A DNA stretch of 5,915 nucleotides from Candidatus Ventricola intestinavium. GTDB lineage: Bacteria > Bacillota > Clostridia > Christensenellales > Aristaeellaceae. Positions 1 to 5,915 of this stretch are shown one piece after another. The notes below the pieces were generated by a model. The model was not told where the DNA came from and did not search any database. It was given only the letters and a program-made list of their open reading frames with translations. Within the stretch, counting starts at the first letter, position 1. Each line of letters begins with the position of its first letter. The stretch is from NCBI GenBank assembly GCA_018715105.1, contig DVMG01000163.1:1-5915 (forward strand), written 5' to 3'. Position numbers and translations under genes: made by a program.

Positions 1-17
1 TTATGCTCTTCTCACCC

Positions 18-34
18 GCGCGGCTGCGCCGCGC
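18..34. repeat. small GC-rich inverted repeat (hairpin) upstream of the mannosidase
   Basis: A perfect 7-bp inverted repeat (GCGCGGC, loop TGC, GCCGCGC) lies about 70 bases before the mannosidase start. No T-run follows it, so it is not a typical rho-independent terminator for either strand. It could be the end of an upstream transcript, a processing site or a leader structure. The rest of 1-77 shows no convincing gene and no promoter that I can defend. Confidence 0.4.
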
Positions 35-77
35 AAGCCGTCCTGTTCAGGATCCATCCGGATTCGTTACACATTAC

Positions 78-97
78 AAGGAGAACCAAAGGAGAAC
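78..97 (+). promoter_or_regulatory. tandem Shine-Dalgarno repeats before the mannosidase
   Basis: The 9-base word AAGGAGAAC occurs twice, at 78-86 and 89-97. The second copy places its AAGGAG core (89-94) nine bases before the ATG at 104, which is good ribosome-binding spacing and fixes that ATG as the start in preference to the in-frame ATG at 113. The first copy is too far away to serve this start directly. Confidence 0.75.
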
Positions 98-103
98 AGA
101 AAA

Positions 104-3100
104 ATGAGCCTGATGCACTCAGAATACCAGGCCCGTATCGCCCACTGGCAGCGGGTTCTGGCGCAGGATTTTTACCATCCGCTGGAAAAAATCCAATTTG
201 AAGGTTTCACCACCATGGAGCATCTGACCCCCGAGCAGGCCCAGGCGGGCGCGTTTGCCCCCTTTGCCGAAGGCACGCCTTGGGGACACACATGGGAATA
301 CCTGTGGCTGCGCGCCAGCATCACGCTTCCCCGCCAGGCACAGGGGAAGCCCATCGTGCTCTCCCTGGATATGGGCGGGGAAGCCACCCTGTTTGTCAAC
401 GGTGAGGCCTTCGGCACGCGCCGGGCGGAATGGGTGTCCGTGCCCCATCACGTTCTTTCAGACAATGTGCTGACCCTCTCCGGCGAGGAAGGCATGCGCT
501 TTGACCTGCTCTTTGAGGTCTATGCGGGCCACTATTACCCGGATGTGGGCGGCTGTGCCACAGGGCCTGTTCTGCCCGGCACGCTGGGCGACCCCAGGGA
601 GGAAGGCCGCCGCGCGCGCCTCGGCTGCTCCACCTACGGCATATGGAATGAGGATGCCTATCAGCTGTGGATGGATGTTTCCACCCTGCAGATGCTCATG
701 GACGAGCTGCCGGAGGATTCCCTGCGCGCTTCCAAAATCGCCGACGGCCTGGAGGCCTACACCCGCATCGTGGATTTTGAGCAGCCCGCTCCGCAGCGCA
801 TCGCCTCTTACCGCAGGGCGCGGGAAGAACTTCGCCCTCTGATGGAAGCCAAAAACGGCGATACCGTTCCCGTGATGGCCGCGGTCGGCAATGCGCACCT
901 CGATCTTGCCTGGCTCTGGCCCCAGCAGGAAACCCACCGCAAGACGGCCAGGACGTTCGCCGCGCAGCTGCGCCTGCTTGACCGCTATCCGGAGTACCGC
1001 TTCATCCAGAGCCAGCCGGCCGCCTATGAGATGTGCCGGGAGCACTATCCCGCGCTGTACGAAAAAATCCGCGAGGCCATCCGCGGCGGTCGCTTTATTG
1101 CCGAAGGCGCCATGTATGTAGAGCCGGATACCAACATGCCCTCCGGCGAGGCGCTCATCCGCCAGCTGATGTTCGGCAAGCGCTTTTATCAGGAAGAGCT
1201 CGGCGTCCGCAGCCGGCTGCTGTGGCTGCCGGATACGTTCGGCTATTCGGCCGCCCTGCCTCAGCTGCTCAGGGGCTGCGGCGTGGATTATCTGGTCACC
1301 CAGAAGATCTTCTGGAGCTATAACGAGGGCGATCCCTTCCCCTATCACTATTTCACCTGGAAAGGCATGGACGGCTCAACCGTCACCTCTTTCCTGCCCA
1401 CCAGCTACACCTACCGCACGGATCCCAAGGAGCTGTGCGGCGTATGGCGCTCGCGCGTGCAGAAACGTCATCTGGAGGATTTCCTGATTCCCTTTGGCTA
1501 TGGGGACGGCGGCGGCGGTCCCTGCCGCGACCACATCGAATATGCCCTGCGTGCGCGCAATCTGGAGGGCATGCCCCGGGTGGAGATGGTCTCCCCGCTG
1601 GCCTTTTTTGAGGATTTGGAGCGCAAGGGTGGCCCGGTGCACACGTGGGACGGCGAGCTGTATTTCAACGCCCATCGCGGCACCTACACCACACAGGCGG
1701 CGATCAAAAAGAACAACCGCCGCAGCGAATTTGCCCTGCACGATCTGGAAGTGTGGGGCGCGCTGGCCGCGTTGCGCGGGCATGCCTATCCCGTGCAGGA
1801 TGCCTGCCGCCTGTGGAAAGTGCTGCTCCTGCACCAGTTCCACGACATCCTGCCCGGTTCTTCCATCGCGCGGGTGTATGAAGAAGCCAACGCGGCGCAC
1901 CACGCCCTGCAAGAGGAGGCCGCAGCCCTGACAAAAGCCGCGCAGGCCGTCCTGGTCGGCGGAAAAGACGGCTTCACATGGTTTAACTCCCTGGGTTTTG
2001 CCCGCGAGGAGATTGTGGATCTGCCAAAGGCGCTGTGGGACGGCGCCCGCACCCTGGAAGGCGAGGCCGTGCCCGTGCTGGAAGGAAAGGCGCGGATCCA
2101 CGTGCCCGCGATGGGCACCGTTTCGCTGGTCAGCGGCCCGACCGTTCCCTGTGAGTCCGTGGCCACAGCCCAGAAAACCGGCTGCGGCGCGGTTCTTCGC
2201 ACGCCGCAGCTGGAAGTGCATCTGAATGCCCAGGGCCAGGTGGTCTCCTATCTCCTGAACGGGCGGGAGATGGCCGCGGGCGCGCCCATGAATGCCCTTT
2301 GCATGTACAAGGATGTGCCGCGGCTTTTCGACGCCTGGGATATCGACAGCAACTACCGCGAGCAGGAATGCTTTTTCTCCGAGGCCGGCAGCATGGAGGT
2401 GACCTGCGCGCGCGGGCTGACCGCTTCTGTCACATGGGAGGGCACAATCGGCCGCTCCACCCTCCGCCAGACCATCTCCGTCTCGGTGGGCAGCCCGGTT
2501 GTAACGTTTGACACCACGATCCAGTGGCACGAGCTGCACCGGCTTTTGAAGGTGGCCTTCCCGGTGGATGTGCGCGCCGAGCATGCCCAGCATGAGATTC
2601 AGTTCGGCTATGTGGAGCGGCCGACTCACCGAAGCCGCGGCTATGACCAGCAGCGCTTTGAGGTCTGCAACCATCGCTATACCGCCCTTTGCGACAACAG
2701 CCACGGCTGCGCTGTGCTCAACGACTGCAAATACGGCGTGGGCGTGGAGCAAAACAGCATTGAGCTGACGCTGCTTCGTGCCGCCGCCTCCCCGGAGATG
2801 GCCAGCGACCAGGGCGAACATCATTTCCGCTATGGTTTCACCGCCTGGGAAGGCGCGTTTGCCGAAAGCCCCGTGGTGCTGCAGGGCCTCGCATTCAACG
2901 AGCCGCTGTCCTGCCTGCCCGGCGCCGCGCCGCGCCTGAGCGCTTTCTGCGCTGACCGTCCCAACGTGATCGTGGATACCCTCAAGCCGGCGGAAGACGG
3001 AAGCGGAGATCTGATCGTGCGCCTGTATGAAAGCAAAAAGGCCGATACCTTCTTCCATCTGCGCAGCGGCCTGGCCGTTGCCTCTCTCCAGCTTTGCGAC

Positions 3101-3214
3101 ATGCTGGAGGCCCCTGTGGGCGACTGCCTGGCCCCCGATGCCCTGCTGCATGTCACGCCCTTCCAGGTGCTCACCCTGCGGGTGAAGGCCCATCTGCCGC
3201 AGAGCGAAATGTGA
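104..3214 (+). CDS. alpha-mannosidase, glycoside hydrolase family 38
   Basis: Predicted cytosolic zinc-dependent retaining exo-alpha-mannosidase that releases mannose from alpha-mannosides such as N-glycan or mannan fragments. There is no signal peptide or membrane segment. Domains in order: an N-terminal beta-sandwich (about residues 1-250), the catalytic GH38 barrel (about 258-520), a helical middle domain (about 525-625) and a C-terminal beta-sandwich (about 640-1025). Family landmarks are present: GNAHLDLAWLWP with presumed zinc ligands H265 and D267; YVEPDTNMPSGE; WLPDTFGYS with the presumed nucleophile and zinc ligand D377; and HQFHDILPGSS with H580 as the likely fourth ligand. These roles are assigned by family analogy with characterised GH38 enzymes. 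At 1036 residues it is full length for the bacterial/yeast-vacuolar (Ams1-like) type. A strong terminator follows 58 bases after the TGA. No other plus-strand gene lies directly up- or downstream within the window, so it appears to be transcribed alone or as the last gene of an upstream operon. The exact linkage specificity cannot be read from sequence. Confidence 0.97.
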   Translation: MSLMHSEYQARIAHWQRVLAQDFYHPLEKIQFEGFTTMEHLTPEQAQAGAFAPFAEGTPWGHTWEYLWLRASITLPRQAQGKPIVLSLDMGGEATLFVNGEAFGTRRAEWVSVPHHVLSDNVLTLSGEEGMRFDLLFEVYAGHYYPDVGGCATGPVLPGTLGDPREEGRRARLGCSTYGIWNEDAYQLWMDVSTLQMLMDELPEDSLRASKIADGLEAYTRIVDFEQPAPQRIASYRRAREELRPLMEAKNGDTVPVMAAVGNAHLDLAWLWPQQETHRKTARTFAAQLRLLDRYPEYRFIQSQPAAYEMCREHYPALYEKIREAIRGGRFIAEGAMYVEPDTNMPSGEALIRQLMFGKRFYQEELGVRSRLLWLPDTFGYSAALPQLLRGCGVDYLVTQKIFWSYNEGDPFPYHYFTWKGMDGSTVTSFLPTSYTYRTDPKELCGVWRSRVQKRHLEDFLIPFGYGDGGGGPCRDHIEYALRARNLEGMPRVEMVSPLAFFEDLERKGGPVHTWDGELYFNAHRGTYTTQAAIKKNNRRSEFALHDLEVWGALAALRGHAYPVQDACRLWKVLLLHQFHDILPGSSIARVYEEANAAHHALQEEAAALTKAAQAVLVGGKDGFTWFNSLGFAREEIVDLPKALWDGARTLEGEAVPVLEGKARIHVPAMGTVSLVSGPTVPCESVATAQKTGCGAVLRTPQLEVHLNAQGQVVSYLLNGREMAAGAPMNALCMYKDVPRLFDAWDIDSNYREQECFFSEAGSMEVTCARGLTASVTWEGTIGRSTLRQTISVSVGSPVVTFDTTIQWHELHRLLKVAFPVDVRAEHAQHEIQFGYVERPTHRSRGYDQQRFEVCNHRYTALCDNSHGCAVLNDCKYGVGVEQNSIELTLLRAAASPEMASDQGEHHFRYGFTAWEGAFAESPVVLQGLAFNEPLSCLPGAAPRLSAFCADRPNVIVDTLKPAEDGSGDLIVRLYESKKADTFFHLRSGLAVASLQLCDMLEAPVGDCLAPDALLHVTPFQVLTLRVKAHLPQSEM

Positions 3215-3272
3215 CGGCCTCTTTGCGTGAGCGTGATTCTTTCCGAAATTTTTTCCGCTTTCAGCCCCGCAT

Positions 3273-3318
3273 AAACGGCGGCTGGGCGCCTTGGCAGGGC
3301 GCCCGGCCGCCGTTTTTT
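3273..3318 (+). terminator. rho-independent terminator of the mannosidase gene
   Basis: A long GC-rich stem pairs 3273-3290 with 3298-3315. It is continuous apart from one T-G wobble (3283 with 3305), has a loop of about 5-7 bases, and runs into six Ts at 3313-3318. The minus-strand exit side has only TTTATG, so termination of the convergent AraC transcript here is possible but weaker. The stop codon of the AraC gene (3317-3319) overlaps the T-tract. Confidence 0.92.
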
Positions 3319-3796
3319 ACGTCCTCTTCCCTTTCCGGTATTGAAGCGGTGTCACCTGAAATTGCCGGCGAAAGCGGCGCACAAAGTTGCTCACATCCTG
3401 CCAGCCGCATTGGCGGGCAATGTCCGCCATGGAAAGCTCCGTGCTTTGCAAAAGCATTCTGGCATGGGCCAGACTGCTTTGCATCGCATACTGCATGGGG
3501 CTGATCCCCACCAGGCGGCGAAAATGAGCGGACAGGCAGCCCGGGCTGACAAAGTAGCGTTCGGCCAGCGCTTCCAGGGAAAAGTCTCGCCCGTGCGTCC
3601 GATCCAGTTCCTCCAGAATCTCCTGAATGGGAAGGAACGCGGCGTCCTCCGGCGGCAAAAACAGATCCGGCCCACCGCGCTGCGCCGCATCCCAGAGCAT
3701 GGCAAAGTAAGAATCAAACCGCGATTTTTCCGTGCCCGTGGGCAGCACGCAGGTGAAATTTCCCCCATGGAAACGGAACACGGACAAAAGCGCCAC
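3317..3796 (-). CDS. AraC-family transcriptional regulator (intact DNA-binding half)
   Basis: The longest clean frame reads 159 residues from a GTG at 3796. Residues about 58-157 form an AraC-type DNA-binding domain with two helix-turn-helix units: the first around FSLEALAERYFVSPGCLSAHF, the second around LSMADIARQCGWQDVSNFVRRF, ending in the family-typical Q-V-T-P-L-Q-Y-R. Residues 1-20 resemble the end of a sugar-sensing cupin domain. The same frame continues upstream to a TGA at 3860-3862 and encodes YYLLIPPDRLRAF, a typical cupin strand, so GTG 3796 is not the ancestral start. The true N-terminus is out of frame (see 3797-3952). It converges on the mannosidase and diverges from the oxidoreductase, which suggests local control of one or both genes; that is inference. 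As it stands, the product would lack most of its effector domain and might bind DNA without sensing, or not be made at all. Confidence 0.88.
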   Translation of the reverse strand: MALLSVFRFHGGNFTCVLPTGTEKSRFDSYFAMLWDAAQRGGPDLFLPPEDAAFLPIQEILEELDRTHGRDFSLEALAERYFVSPGCLSAHFRRLVGISPMQYAMQSSLAHARMLLQSTELSMADIARQCGWQDVSNFVRRFRRQFQVTPLQYRKGKRT

Positions 3797-3952
3797 ATCA
3801 TTGTGAAAAGCCCGAAGCCGGTCAGGCGGGATCAGCAGGTAATACCGGCGGCACGGCGCTCAACAGCACGCAGGTGGGCTCCATGCGCGCTGCGCAGCAC
3901 ATTCACCGGCATGGACGCGGCCTGCCCAAAGCCCTTCCGCCCTTTTCGCCAC
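3797..3952 (-). pseudogene. out-of-frame N-terminal part of the AraC regulator
   Basis: Upstream of the intact DNA-binding half, coding signal continues on the minus strand but moves between frames. The piece nearest the intact part (3797-3859) is in the same frame and reads RRYYLLIPPDRLRAFHNDV, a cupin-strand signature, but is closed by TGA at 3860-3862. A second frame from ATG 3902 or 3884 reads MEPTCVLLSAVPP with strongly GC-rich third positions. A third frame reads RAEGLWAGRVHAGE, with a possible GTG start at 3952. Joining these needs a few single-base changes, for example missing bases near 3845-3853 and near 3884-3888. An alternative repair uses one extra G near 3848 and the frame ending ERRAAG. 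Which frame is ancestral, and the true start, are uncertain. Only 53 bases separate GTG 3952 from the divergent oxidoreductase ATG, and I see no clear promoter there. Confidence 0.6.
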
Positions 3953-4005
3953 CCGCTCTGTCTGCCGGAGATCCGCTTACGCTGACGCAGGAGCTGCAAG
4001 ACAGG

Positions 4006-5151
4006 ATGACACGCCATGCTTCCTTTGAGCGCGAGGAGGCGGGCATGGCCGCGTGTATCTCGATGCCCTCACCAAGGAGGATCTCGGCGCGGATCTCGTG
4101 GGGATCTGCGACATGCGGGCGGATCTGCCTGAGCGCATTCCCCGTCTTCGCGAGCGGCATATTCCCGTCTATCCCACGCTTGAAGCCTTTTATGCCGCGG
4201 CTCACGCCGATCTGCCATTCTCGCCTCACCGGTGCACTTTCATGCGGAGATGGCGATTTCCTGCTTCGCCCACGGTTCCCATGTGCTGTGCGAAAAGCCG
4301 CTGTGCCTCACCGTCAAAGAGGCGCGCGCCATGGCCGAAGGCGCGGCCCGGGCGGGCCGCTTTTTGAGCGTGAGCTATCAGCTTGATACCGGCGGGATGT
4401 GCTCGCCCTTAAAAACGATATTTTATCCGGGCGCTTCGGCGCGCCCATACGCCTGGGGATCCTTCACGGTTACCGGCGCGGCGCGGATTATTACCGACGC
4501 AACGACTGGGCGGGCCGCATCGCCGTGAACGGCCGCGAGGTTTGGGACAGCCCCTTTTCCAACGCCAGCGCGCACAACTTCCAAATGATGGCCTTCCTGC
4601 TGGGGAACGCCCTGCATACTGCCTGCGGCATTACCGGCGTTCAGGCGGAATTATACCGCGGAAATCCGCTCGTAGAGAATTTTGATATAGCGGCTCTGCG
4701 CTTTTCAACCGATTGCGGTGCCGAGCTGATGTATTTCACCGCCCATCCCATTGAGCCCGATGAGCTGGGCCCCCGCGGTATCCTGGAGTTTGAAAAGGGC
4801 ACGATCACGTTGGGCCCGGAGCATCCATCCTTCCGTGCGAAGATGCGGGACGGCACGTGTGTTGACTATGCCCGCATTGATCCCGGTCCTCCCCTGCAGA
4901 AGCTGGTTGACGCCCTGAACGCCGTGAGGAATGGAACCGCGCCTGTCTGCGGGGTGGAAGCGGATCTTCCCCATATCACAGCCGTCTGCATGGTTCAGCA
5001 GCAGCCCGTCCTCCCCGTGCGGGATTCTCTGCGCATTTCCTATGCGCTTAAGGGCACGCCTTACGTTCGCATCGACGGCATCGAAGCCCTTTTTGAGCAG
5101 TGCCTGACAAAATGGGCCCTGCCCATGGAACTGGGAAAAGGGCTGGCCTAA
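4006..5151 (+). pseudogene. Gfo/Idh/MocA family oxidoreductase, split by three frameshifts
   Basis: NAD(P)-dependent sugar oxidoreductase of the Gfo/Idh/MocA superfamily, broken into pieces in three frames. Adding one base at each of three places restores a continuous protein of about 382 residues, normal for the family. After position 4027 (TTT G[G]A) this gives MTRHASFGARGGGHGRVYL, the glycine-rich nucleotide-binding start, and removes the TGA at 4026-4028. After 4214 (CTG [G]CC) it gives ADLAILASPVHFHAE. Near 4399 (ATG [G]TG) it joins SYQLDTGGM to VLALKNDILSG. In the repaired protein the family's EKP motif falls at about 97-99 (VLCEKPL) and a likely catalytic histidine at about 191 (DSPFSNASAH). 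ATG 4006 is chosen because it opens the frame that leads into the glycine-rich loop; AGGAG at 3989-3993 is a plausible but rather distant ribosome site. If the breaks are real, the gene is dead or only the C-terminal part is made. If they are sequence errors, this is an ordinary intact enzyme. The substrate is unknown; the context suggests a mannose-related sugar or glycoside. Confidence 0.85.
4399..5151 (+). CDS. C-terminal substrate-binding domain of the Gfo/Idh/MocA oxidoreductase (open fragment)
   Basis: This is the longest clean piece of the split gene, 250 residues from a GTG at 4399 to TAA 5149-5151. It covers the alpha/beta C-terminal domain that binds substrate and forms the oligomer interface in this superfamily, beginning in the helix before ILSGRFGAPIRL. 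The segment YYRRNDWAGR, then DSPFSNASAHNFQMMAFLLG, holds the likely active-site histidine. It lacks the whole Rossmann half and the EKP motif, so alone it should not bind cofactor. No ribosome site stands out before GTG 4399, which supports the view that this is the tail of the longer gene and not an independent start. A large hairpin follows 37 bases after the stop. Confidence 0.75.
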   Translation: MLALKNDILSGRFGAPIRLGILHGYRRGADYYRRNDWAGRIAVNGREVWDSPFSNASAHNFQMMAFLLGNALHTACGITGVQAELYRGNPLVENFDIAALRFSTDCGAELMYFTAHPIEPDELGPRGILEFEKGTITLGPEHPSFRAKMRDGTCVDYARIDPGPPLQKLVDALNAVRNGTAPVCGVEADLPHITAVCMVQQQPVLPVRDSLRISYALKGTPYVRIDGIEALFEQCLTKWALPMELGKGLA

Positions 5152-5188
5152 AGCCGACCCCTTGCGCATTGCCCGATCCAAATCATCC

Positions 5189-5238
5189 CAAGAGGAGCCG
5201 CCCTGCCCCGCCCAAGCAGGGAAAGACGGCTCCTCTTG
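5189..5238. terminator. two-part hairpin between convergent genes, probable bidirectional terminator
   Basis: A perfect 12-bp stem pairs 5189-5200 with 5227-5238 (CAAGAGGAGCCG with CGGCTCCTCTTG). Inside it a second 5-bp stem pairs 5201-5205 with 5217-5221 (CCCTG with CAGGG), with a 5-base bulge AAAGA on one side and an 11-base loop. It lies between the convergent oxidoreductase and ABC exporter genes. The T-runs beyond it are poor on both strands, so termination is inferred mainly from position and stem strength. Confidence 0.7.
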
Positions 5239-5269
5239 TTGCAGGCCAGCCTGCAGCGGCATGCGGATT

Positions 5270-5915
5270 CTAGGATAGGCTCCACTGGCTGCTCTGCTGC
5301 TGCAGCGAGTAAAGATGGGCATAGATTCCCTGTTTTTCAAGCAGCTGCTCGTGTGTGCCCTGCTCGGCCACACGGCCCTTGGAGAGCACCACGATCTTAT
5401 CCGCACCGGCCACCGTGCGCATGCGGTGGGCGATGATCAGCACCGTTTTACCCGCGATAAGCCGCGACAGCGCCGCCTGCACGGCCGTCTCGTTTTCCAC
5501 GTCCAGGCTGGCCGTGGCCTCATCCAGCAAAATGACGTCCGCATCTTTGAGCAGCGCACGCGCGATGGAAATCCGCTGGCGCTCTCCTCCGGAAAGTGTG
5601 GAGCCGTTTTCACCGATCACGGTCCTGTATCCCTCCGGCAGACGCAGGACAAACTCATCGCACTGAGCAGCCTTTGCCGCCGCCAGAACCTCTTCATCCG
5701 ATGCGCCGCGCCGGCCGATCCGGATGTTTTCCAAGATCGTATCATGGAAAAGGACCACATCCTGAAAGACGATGGCATAGTGGGCCAGCAGAGCCTCCGG
5801 CTCCACGGTGGAAACATCGACCCCGCCCAGCGTGATCCTGCCACGATTCACATCCCAGAACCGGGCCGCCAGCTTGGCGGCCGTGCTTTTTCCGCCGCCC
5901 GAGGGCCCGACCAGT
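5270..5915 (-). CDS. ABC transporter ATP-binding domain, exporter type (partial, N-terminal part outside window)
   Basis: The last 214 residues of an ABC ATPase, probably the C-terminal half of a fused membrane/ATPase half-exporter of the MsbA/multidrug type. The fragment starts inside Walker A (GPSGGGKST, about residues 3-11) and continues beyond the window edge. The remaining motifs are all present and unmutated: Q-loop IVFQD (Q about 51), signature LSGGERQR (about 107-114), Walker B VILLDEATASLD (about 127-138) with catalytic Glu, and H-loop IIAHR (His about 163). The line VVLSKGRVAEQGTHEQLL is typical of fused exporters, as is the ENIRIG segment after the Q-loop. A GTG at 5851 opens the same frame but lies after Walker A and is not the start. 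The substrate cannot be told; such exporters often act as heterodimers, whose partner would be outside this window. It converges on the oxidoreductase and is probably unrelated to sugar metabolism. Confidence 0.95.
   Translation of the reverse strand, partial: LVGPSGGGKSTAAKLAARFWDVNRGRITLGGVDVSTVEPEALLAHYAIVFQDVVLFHDTILENIRIGRRGASDEEVLAAAKAAQCDEFVLRLPEGYRTVIGENGSTLSGGERQRISIARALLKDADVILLDEATASLDVENETAVQAALSRLIAGKTVLIIAHRMRTVAGADKIVVLSKGRVAEQGTHEQLLEKQGIYAHLYSLQQQSSQWSLS

Noticed and set aside
3..107. A 34-codon plus-strand frame from ATG 3 whose TGA overlaps the mannosidase ATG (ATGA), suggesting a coupled leader peptide
   Set aside because: There is no room in the window to see a ribosome site, the peptide is Arg-rich and resembles no known family, and the hairpin and tandem ribosome-binding repeats fall inside it. 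It could only be rescued by conservation data.
1376..3193. A 605-codon open frame on the minus strand opposite the mannosidase, and a 296-codon one at 458-1348
   Set aside because: Both are shadows of the GC-rich mannosidase codons. They show no recognisable domains and have low-complexity Ala/Gly/His-rich translations, while the plus strand has unmistakable GH38 motifs.
3341..3985. A 214-codon plus-strand frame opposite the AraC regulator
   Set aside because: It is antisense to clear helix-turn-helix motifs on the minus strand and has no recognisable domain.
4026..4028. TGA in the glycine-rich loop as a reassigned Gly/Trp codon
   Set aside because: TGA ends the mannosidase normally, and restoring one G to give GGA explains the site and also fixes the frame. 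No other evidence of recoding exists in the window.
4391..4418. Programmed -1 frameshift at the A-run (TTA AAA ACG) in the oxidoreductase
   Set aside because: No X-XXY-YYZ slippery heptamer and no evident downstream stimulatory stem. The gene needs two further unrelated frame changes upstream, and this family is not known for programmed frameshifting.
1..5915. CRISPR array, insertion sequence, tRNA/rRNA, defence or other new system
   Set aside because: No repeated spacer structure, transposase, terminal inverted repeats, tRNA cloverleaf or defence domains were seen on either strand.

Overview
This window looks like chromosomal DNA from a GC-rich anaerobic Firmicute, possibly a clostridial gut lineage. 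That is an inference from GC-rich third codon positions, strong AGGAG-type ribosome binding sites, GTG starts, factor-independent terminators, and the mix of a cytosolic family 38 alpha-mannosidase, an AraC regulator and a Gfo/Idh/MocA oxidoreductase. No taxonomic marker is present, so the assignment is weak.

Layout: positions 1-103 hold a short leader with a small GC hairpin and two tandem Shine-Dalgarno-like repeats. A complete 1036-residue GH38 alpha-mannosidase follows on the plus strand (104-3214). It ends at a strong rho-independent terminator (3273-3318). Pointing towards it on the minus strand is an AraC-family regulator (DNA-binding half intact, 3317-3796) whose N-terminal coding region (about 3797-3952) is out of frame. 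Diverging from the regulator on the plus strand is a Gfo/Idh/MocA NAD(P)-dependent oxidoreductase (4006-5151), split across three frames. A large two-part hairpin (5189-5238) separates it from the ATP-binding end of an ABC exporter on the minus strand (5270-5915, cut by the window edge).

Function: the mannosidase probably trims alpha-mannosides (N-glycan or mannan fragments) in the cytosol. The oxidoreductase may process a released or modified sugar, and the AraC protein probably senses a related sugar and controls one or both genes. The exporter looks unrelated. No new type of system is visible.

The most notable observation is a cluster of frame breaks within about 600 bp (roughly 3840-4420), between long clean reading frames. 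All three breaks in the oxidoreductase are repaired by restoring one missing base each, and in each case a G lost from a GG doublet would suffice. This suggests either local sequence error or a recently broken regulator/oxidoreductase pair.
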